Source: CAYUNT01 sp964446285 (lineage in GTDB: Bacteria > Sumerlaeota > Sumerlaeia > SLMS01 > CAYUNT01). From it: 36,945 nt of DNA. Position 1 is the first letter of the stretch. Every line of letters starts with the position of its first letter. Positions 32,731 to 36,945 of the stretch are shown piece by piece. The stretch covers positions 1 through 36,945 of the forward strand of contig CAYUNT010000016.1 of assembly GCA_964446285.1 (NCBI GenBank), given 5' to 3'. The position numbers and the translations under genes were made by a program. Under the pieces are notes generated by a model, which was not told the origin of the DNA, searched no databases, and was given only the letters and a program-made list of their open reading frames with translations.

Positions 32731-33063
32731 TTCTTTGACCTCGTTCTGAAATCGTCCGACCACTCGTCCTCGCCGGGCAGGTAGGCCGTAATGATGGCCA
32801 GATAGTCGTCTTTCGGCGCGCAGACCACAAAGCGGACGACCGCCGTCTCCGAATCCGAGCATCAGACAGCTATGTCCCCTGGGGTCATCGGGGTAATCCT
32901 CGATAATCTCCCCGTGGTCGATGGTGTTGCGGACCTCCAGTCGCGCTATCATGCGGTCAGGCCTTAGCATTTGCCATAAAGCGTGGGGCAGAAAAAGCAC
33001 TTTCCTCTGCGCCGCCGCTCTCACTCGGTCAAGAATTGCCGATTCTCCAGCCACGTTTTTCAA
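32727..33063 (-). pseudogene. DUF4258 toxin with apparent frameshift
   Basis: The first part reads ILDRVRAAAQRKVLFLPHAL, then GEIIEDYPDDPRGHSCLMLG and FGDGG, matching the N-terminal two thirds of DUF4258 proteins. The family's C-terminal part (VRFVVCAPKDDYLAIITAYL, then WSDDFRTR) is present in a different frame and ends in the TGA that overlaps the zinc-finger ATG. The shift falls within about 32828-32850. The start shown is a TTG with no good ribosome site. It may be an inactivated toxin, a sequencing or assembly error, or, less likely, a programmed shift. Confidence 0.75.
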
Positions 33064-33373
33064 GCACTTTCTTGCGAAATCAGCCGCTTTTTCGTCTCGC
33101 CAAAAGGAATACGCAAAAGGACGCGCGAAAGGACGGGCGAACCGCAGGCCGCATCCGAGGTTTGCTTACCAAATGCGCCTTATCCGATCAAGCCGCGCGT
33201 TCATACGAAAAGGCAAAACAGCAGCATGTCCCTTGCTAAAGACATTAATGCTCTGAGTCTGGTGGACATGAAACGCAATCGCTCTAGCGAATTCGAATAT
33301 TACTGCGCCGCATGCTGGCTTTTACATATAATTCAGAAAATGAATTGTCATTGTTACCAAAGGCGATACGCTA
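33064..33373. other. 310-bp intergenic region, somewhat AT-richer
   Basis: It lies between the permease gene end and the toxin-antitoxin cluster and should hold the cluster's promoter. Base composition drops in GC compared with its neighbours, especially at 33220-33373. A short plus-strand frame from about 33226 runs into the permease end but has no recognisable features. No clear gene seen. Confidence 0.4.
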
Positions 33374-34189
33374 TTACTTAACGGCGCCGAAGGTGAGGCC
33401 GCTGACGAGCTGTTTTTGAGTGAGCCAGCCCATGACCATTATGGGCGCGACGGCGAGCAGCGATGCGGCGGATAGTTTGGCCCAGAACAATCCTTCGGGG
33501 CTGGAATAAGACGCGATAAAGACCGTCAGGGGCGCGGCATGGGCGCTCGAAAGATTCAAGGTCCAGAAGGCTTCGTTCCAGGCGAGAATAATGAGAAGCA
33601 GCGCCGTCGAAGCAATGCCGGGCAAGGCCATCGGCGTCAGGACGTGGGTGATTTCGCCCGCCAGGCCCGCGCCATCGACGCGCGCCGCTTCCAATATCGC
33701 GCAAGGGATTTCGCAAAAATATGTGTAGGTCATCCAGACGGCGATGGGCAGGTTGATGAGGGCGCAAATCAAAATCAGTCCGCTGACGGAATCGAGCAGT
33801 CCGGCCGTACGAAACAGCAAATACACAGGCAGCAACACGCCCACCGCAGGCATCATCTTCGTGGAAAGCATCCAGACGAGCGTGAATTGCGTGCGGCGCG
33901 TCGGGAAAAACGCCATCCGATACGCGGCGGGAATCGCGACGGCAAAGCACAGCAGTGTTGAACCGAGCGACAGGGCGATGGAGTTGAGCGCATAGGCGGC
34001 GTAGTTGCTGCGGGCAAACACCTCGCGGAACGAGGCGAGCGTCGGCAGGAAAAACACGTTGGGCGAATAGGCCTGCTGCTCGGTCTTGAAGGCGGTGAGC
34101 GTCATCCAGAAGATCGGAAAAAAGAGCGCCAGGGCCACCAGCCAGCCTAGAACGCCTAAAATCCATGTGTGGAGGCGCGAGGTTCGCAT
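33374..34189 (-). CDS. Polyol/sugar ABC transporter permease, MalG/SmoG type
   Basis: A 271-residue inner-membrane permease with six membrane segments. The EAA loop, the contact site for the ATPase, reads EAARVDGAGLAGEITHVLTP. The closing LVSGLTFGAVK is characteristic of sorbitol/mannitol-type (SmoG/MtlG) permeases. It starts 3 nt after the stop of the partner permease gene, so the two are translationally linked. It would pass a monosaccharide or polyol delivered by the binding protein at 35464-36855. The exact sugar is inference from the family. Confidence 0.9.
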   Translation of the reverse strand: MRTSRLHTWILGVLGWLVALALFFPIFWMTLTAFKTEQQAYSPNVFFLPTLASFREVFARSNYAAYALNSIALSLGSTLLCFAVAIPAAYRMAFFPTRRTQFTLVWMLSTKMMPAVGVLLPVYLLFRTAGLLDSVSGLILICALINLPIAVWMTYTYFCEIPCAILEAARVDGAGLAGEITHVLTPMALPGIASTALLLIILAWNEAFWTLNLSSAHAAPLTVFIASYSSPEGLFWAKLSAASLLAVAPIMVMGWLTQKQLVSGLTFGAVK

Positions 34190-34192
34190 GGG

Positions 34193-35128
34193 TCAGGCCG
34201 CTCCTCCCCCACTGCCGTGCAGGCTTTTCGCCAGGATTTTCACGAGGAAAAACGCGACGACGTTGGCGAGCACGACGGCGAGTATCCCGCCCGCGGAGGC
34301 GATCCCGACGTCGAATTGCTGAAGCCCGAGCGAATAGACCAGATACGCCAGGTTGGTTGTCGCATAGCCCGGGCCGCCGGACGTTGTCGTGTAGATTTCC
34401 GCGAAAATCGACAACAGGAAGATCGTCTCGATCATGATGACGACGCCAATCGCGCGGCTGAGATGCGGCACCGTGATGTGGAAGAAAAACTGCGCCGGAT
34501 TCGCGCCGTCGATAAGCGCCGCCTCGCGCTGTTGTGGATCGAGCGACTTGAGCGATGTGTAGAGAATGAGGAACGCAAACGGCAGCCATTCCCACGACAA
34601 GAGGATGACGATCGAGAGCATCGGGAAACGCCCGAACCAGTCAATCGGCGGCAAACCGAGCGCGGCGGCGGCGCGGGCAAGCAGTCCATAGACCGGGTGC
34701 ATGATCATGTTTTTCCAGACGAGCGCGCTTACGGTCGGCATGACGAAAAACGGCGCAATCGCCAGCAGAACGGCGGCGTCTCGCCCCCAGAACCGGCGTT
34801 CGTAGAGCACGGCCATCAGCGTCCCGAGCGCAACCGTGATCGCCAGCACCGCGCCGTTGAGGACGAGCGTGTTCAGGATCGCCGGCCAGAATGACGGGTC
34901 CTGCCAGAGGAAACTGAAATTTTCGAGGCGCGCGAATCCGTGGACGTCCGGATTGAGCAGACTGTAACGGATGAACGAGAAATAGACGGTCATCGCGAGC
35001 GGGACGATCATCCAAAGAACCAGCGCGGCAACCGCCGGCGCCTGCAATAGCATCCGAGCGCGATCAACGCCACGCGCCGCCGATTGTCGTGGGCCGAAGT
35101 TGGGAGAGAAGTGCGATTTTCTCGCCAT
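34193..35128 (-). CDS. Polyol/sugar ABC transporter permease, MalF/SmoF type
   Basis: A 311-residue partner permease with six membrane segments after a basic N-terminus. The EAA loop reads EAALIDGANPAQFFFHITVP. The TSGGPGYATTNLAYLVYSLG stretch and the end VGIASAGGILAVVLANVVAF are typical of SmoF/MtlF polyol permeases. The ATG has no purine-rich ribosome site (upstream is pyrimidine-rich), so a later start is possible, but the basic N-terminus fits. The substrate-binding gene lies upstream in the same direction. Confidence 0.9.
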   Translation of the reverse strand: MARKSHFSPNFGPRQSAARGVDRARMLLQAPAVAALVLWMIVPLAMTVYFSFIRYSLLNPDVHGFARLENFSFLWQDPSFWPAILNTLVLNGAVLAITVALGTLMAVLYERRFWGRDAAVLLAIAPFFVMPTVSALVWKNMIMHPVYGLLARAAAALGLPPIDWFGRFPMLSIVILLSWEWLPFAFLILYTSLKSLDPQQREAALIDGANPAQFFFHITVPHLSRAIGVVIMIETIFLLSIFAEIYTTTSGGPGYATTNLAYLVYSLGLQQFDVGIASAGGILAVVLANVVAFFLVKILAKSLHGSGGGAA

Positions 35129-35215
35129 AAAGAGAAAAAGAAGAAGGAAGTGAAAACTGGATTACCCGATTCTTCAAGACTTGCGTCCCACAGAGTCCGC
35201 GCGGGGAGCGAATCC

Positions 35216-35362
35216 TTACTGGCGGGCCGTGGCGTCCGAATCCTCCAGGCGCTTGCGGATTGCCGCCCGAATATCAAGATGGCCCACCTCTTTCCATGCC
35301 TCCTCCTTCCACTGCCAGACCTCCTGCTGGGCCCTTGCCTCAAGGTCCCGACGAGTTTTCAT
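35216..35362 (-). CDS. Possible small protein in the ABC importer operon
   Basis: A 48-residue frame, strongly hydrophilic and probably helical (EARAQQEVWQWKEEAWKEVG, then IRAAIRKRLEDS). GGAG stands 7 nt before its ATG. It lies between the binding-protein and permease genes in the same direction. I recognise no family; similar Trp/Glu/Lys-rich mini-proteins are known as uncharacterised. The frame extends upstream through the palindromic repeat at 35394-35417, which I do not include. Confidence 0.45.
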   Translation of the reverse strand: MKTRRDLEARAQQEVWQWKEEAWKEVGHLDIRAAIRKRLEDSDATARQ

Positions 35363-35393
35363 GGGCGTCTCCGATCCGGGATATGGCCTGAAT

Positions 35394-35417
35394 CTTGGGC
35401 AGGATGCCCAAGCCACC
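35394..35417. repeat. Palindromic repeat, single copy in the ABC operon
   Basis: CTTGGGC/GCCCAAG stem around a 5-nt loop, followed by CCACC, as in the copies at 6752-6811 and 14569-14628. It lies 46 bp past the stop of the binding-protein gene, where a hairpin could protect the upstream mRNA and give more binding protein than permease. Confidence 0.8.
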
Positions 35418-35463
35418 TAATGCCAATATTCAATTGGGTGAAAAACGCCAGGACATCGAGGGG

Positions 35464-36855
35464 CTATTTCAAATACCCGCCCTGTTTGACGGCGCGGAGG
35501 GTGGTGGATTGGGAGGATTGGAGGGCTTGGTCGATGGTCATGTTGCCAGCAAGGGCGCCGGCGATGTTTTGGCCGACGACTGTTCCAAATGACTGGAACT
35601 CGGGAATGCCGACAAGCTGAATGCCGTGGTATGGCACGGGCGACGTGCAAGGGTCTGTTGGGTCGGCGGTGTTCATGGCCTGGAGCGCAACGGTGGCAAA
35701 AGGCGCGGATTTCTGATATTCGGGATTCTCGTAGGTTGACTTGCGCGTGCCCGGCGGAACCGTCGCCCAGCCGGTGTCGGCGGCGACCATCTGGATGTAT
35801 TCCTTCGAGGTGGCCCAAAGGACGAATTTCTGCGCGGCGTCTGGGGATTTCGCGGCTTTCGGAATCGCAAACGCCCACGACCAAAGCCAGTGCGATCCCT
35901 TGGGCGTAACGGCTACGGGCGCGTTTGCGAAAGCGACTTTGTCCGCCACCTGCGATTCTTTTTTATCGTAGAGCGACCCCGCGGCCACCGTCGCATCGAT
36001 CCACATCGCCGCTTTGCCGCTCGCGAACAGCGTCAGGTTTTCGTTGAATCCATTGGCCGTCGCGCCGGGGGGGCCGTAGTTTTTCAGCAAATCCACATAA
36101 AACGTGATGGCCTTTTTCCATTCGGGCGTGTTGATGCGCGGCTGCCACTGCATGTCGAACCACGAGCCGCCAAAGGTGTTCACGAGCGTGGTCACGTAGC
36201 ACATATTCTCGCCCCAGCCGGGCTTGCCGCGCAGCGTGATTCCGTAAATGCCTTTTTCCTTATCCGTCAGCGCCGCGGCGAATTTCTGGATGTCGTCGTA
36301 GGTCGGCTGTTCGGGCATCACGAGGCCTTTGGCGGCGAAAAGGTCTTTGCGATACATCAGCATCGAGCTCTCGCCATAAAAAGGAAGGCCATAGAGTTTG
36401 CCGTCGTAGGAGAGGCCGTCGCGCAGCGATTTGAACACGTCGGCAAGGTCGTAATCCGCCGGAACATCTTTGATTTCGCGCAGCCAGCCGCGTTTGGCGA
36501 AGATGGGCGCCTCATACAGGCCGAGAAAAACGAGGTCGAACTGCCCACTGGAGGTCGAGACGTCGGTGGTCACGCGCTGGCGAAGGACGTTTTCCTCGAC
36601 GATCACCCAGTTGAGTTTGATGCCGGGATTGGCGGTCTCGAATTTTGCGGACATCTTCTTGAGTTCGATCATCGCCGGGTTGTTCACGGCGGCAATCGTC
36701 ACTGTCTGAGGCTGGGTTTGCGCCGGGGCCTGTTCCGCAGATTGCGCTGGCGCCTTGGCCTCTTTGGGGGACTGGTCTTGGGTTTGGGCTGCTGCCAGCG
36801 TAGAAATTGCAAAGGCCAATGCCAAGGCGAGAAGTGCAGGAACCTGCTTTTTCAT
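35464..36855 (-). CDS. Periplasmic sugar/polyol ABC substrate-binding protein
   Basis: A 463-residue extracellular solute-binding protein of the MalE/SmoE family. The ATG at 36855 opens a signal peptide (MKKQVPALLALALAFAIS, cleavage near LAAA-QT) with AAAGGA upstream; 20 further open codons precede it. A Pro/Ala/Gln-rich linker (about 24-50) comes next, then VTIAAVNNPAMIEL, FDLVFLGLYEAPIFAKRGWL and LYGLPFYGESSMLMYRKDLF, typical of polyol-binding members. There is no lipobox, so it is soluble in the periplasm. Its two permeases lie downstream; the ATPase gene is not in the window and may be to the right or shared. Confidence 0.92.
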   Translation of the reverse strand: MKKQVPALLALALAFAISTLAAAQTQDQSPKEAKAPAQSAEQAPAQTQPQTVTIAAVNNPAMIELKKMSAKFETANPGIKLNWVIVEENVLRQRVTTDVSTSSGQFDLVFLGLYEAPIFAKRGWLREIKDVPADYDLADVFKSLRDGLSYDGKLYGLPFYGESSMLMYRKDLFAAKGLVMPEQPTYDDIQKFAAALTDKEKGIYGITLRGKPGWGENMCYVTTLVNTFGGSWFDMQWQPRINTPEWKKAITFYVDLLKNYGPPGATANGFNENLTLFASGKAAMWIDATVAAGSLYDKKESQVADKVAFANAPVAVTPKGSHWLWSWAFAIPKAAKSPDAAQKFVLWATSKEYIQMVAADTGWATVPPGTRKSTYENPEYQKSAPFATVALQAMNTADPTDPCTSPVPYHGIQLVGIPEFQSFGTVVGQNIAGALAGNMTIDQALQSSQSTTLRAVKQGGYLK

Positions 36856-36919
36856 GGTGAGAATTTTCCTTTCGCCGATGAGCATTATTGAAACGAATGC
36901 TTGTCGCTGTGTCATGAAA

Positions 36920-36945
36920 ATGGGACCTATGGGACAAATGAGACC
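36920..36945. repeat. 9-bp minisatellite at the window edge
   Basis: ATGGGACCT, ATGGGACAA and ATGAGACC (cut by the window end) follow GCTGTGTC, the same lead and unit as at 20204-20263. It lies upstream of the binding-protein gene, and the array may continue beyond the window. Confidence 0.7.

Noticed and set aside
32506..33063. Single 185-residue protein on the minus strand
   Set aside because: It fuses a frameshifted DUF4258 toxin with a separate zinc-finger antitoxin that has its own ribosome site and ATGA overlap.
33226..33381. 51-residue plus-strand frame
   Set aside because: It overlaps the permease end, has no ribosome site of note and no recognisable features.

Overview
The window reads as a piece of chromosome from an uncultured, moderately GC-rich, Gram-negative-type (diderm) bacterium. 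Signs of a diderm are a TolC-family outer-membrane protein, a lipoprotein, a Tat-exported enzyme and a periplasmic binding protein with a signal peptidase I type leader. Secreted proteins with dockerin-like tails, large exported glycoside hydrolases, a sigma-54 activator with a GAF domain and many short interspersed palindromic repeats suggest a lineage around the PVC/FCB, Sumerlaeota or Hydrogenedentota groups. That placement is inference; no rRNA gene or other taxonomic marker settles it. No phage, insertion sequence or CRISPR array is visible.

Layout. 148-3879 (minus): a GT87 membrane glycosyltransferase, a GT4 glycosyltransferase and a PP2C-type phosphatase. 4219-6108 (plus): a GAF/sigma-54 activator. 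6332-13781 (plus): a secreted GH31 enzyme, then two exported dockerin-tailed proteins, one a beta-helix and one a 14-repeat LVIVD propeller. 13959-15444: a divergent pair, an isochorismatase-fold hydrolase (minus) and a DUF2752 membrane protein (plus). 15667-20184 (plus): a FlgT-like exported protein, a TolC-family protein and peptide deformylase. 20329-23664 (minus): a short DprA-like protein, a Tat metallophosphoesterase, tRNA-Thr(UGU) and gpmA. 24014-25381 (plus): a membrane acyltransferase with a large insertion. 25490-26602 (minus): alanine dehydrogenase. 26747-27334 (plus): an RsmD-like methyltransferase. 27409-31938 (minus): an unknown lipoprotein and a large clan GH-A hydrolase with a CBM9-like tail. 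31978-33063 (minus): two abutting toxin-antitoxin modules, one with a frameshifted toxin. 33374-36855 (minus): a polyol/sugar ABC importer (binding protein, small ORF, two permeases) without an ATPase.

How it fits together. The recurring theme is carbohydrate capture: two exported hydrolases, two dockerin-tailed surface or secreted proteins and an ABC importer. The rest is housekeeping (def, gpmA, ald, rsmD, tRNA) and regulation (PP2C, sigma-54 activator). No cohesin is visible, so the dockerin partner must lie elsewhere.

The most unusual features are not a single defence-like operon. They are: (1) a palindromic 30-bp repeat family, one tandem pair of which is inserted in frame inside the GH31 gene; (2) a dockerin cassette duplicated together with its 3' untranslated repeat; (3) an acyltransferase with about 85 extra residues beside the expected active-site histidine; (4) changed signature motifs in the sigma-54 activator (GAFTEA) and the RsmD-like enzyme (MPPF); and (5) the four-gene toxin-antitoxin cluster. 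All identifications rest on reading motifs by eye; no database search was run.
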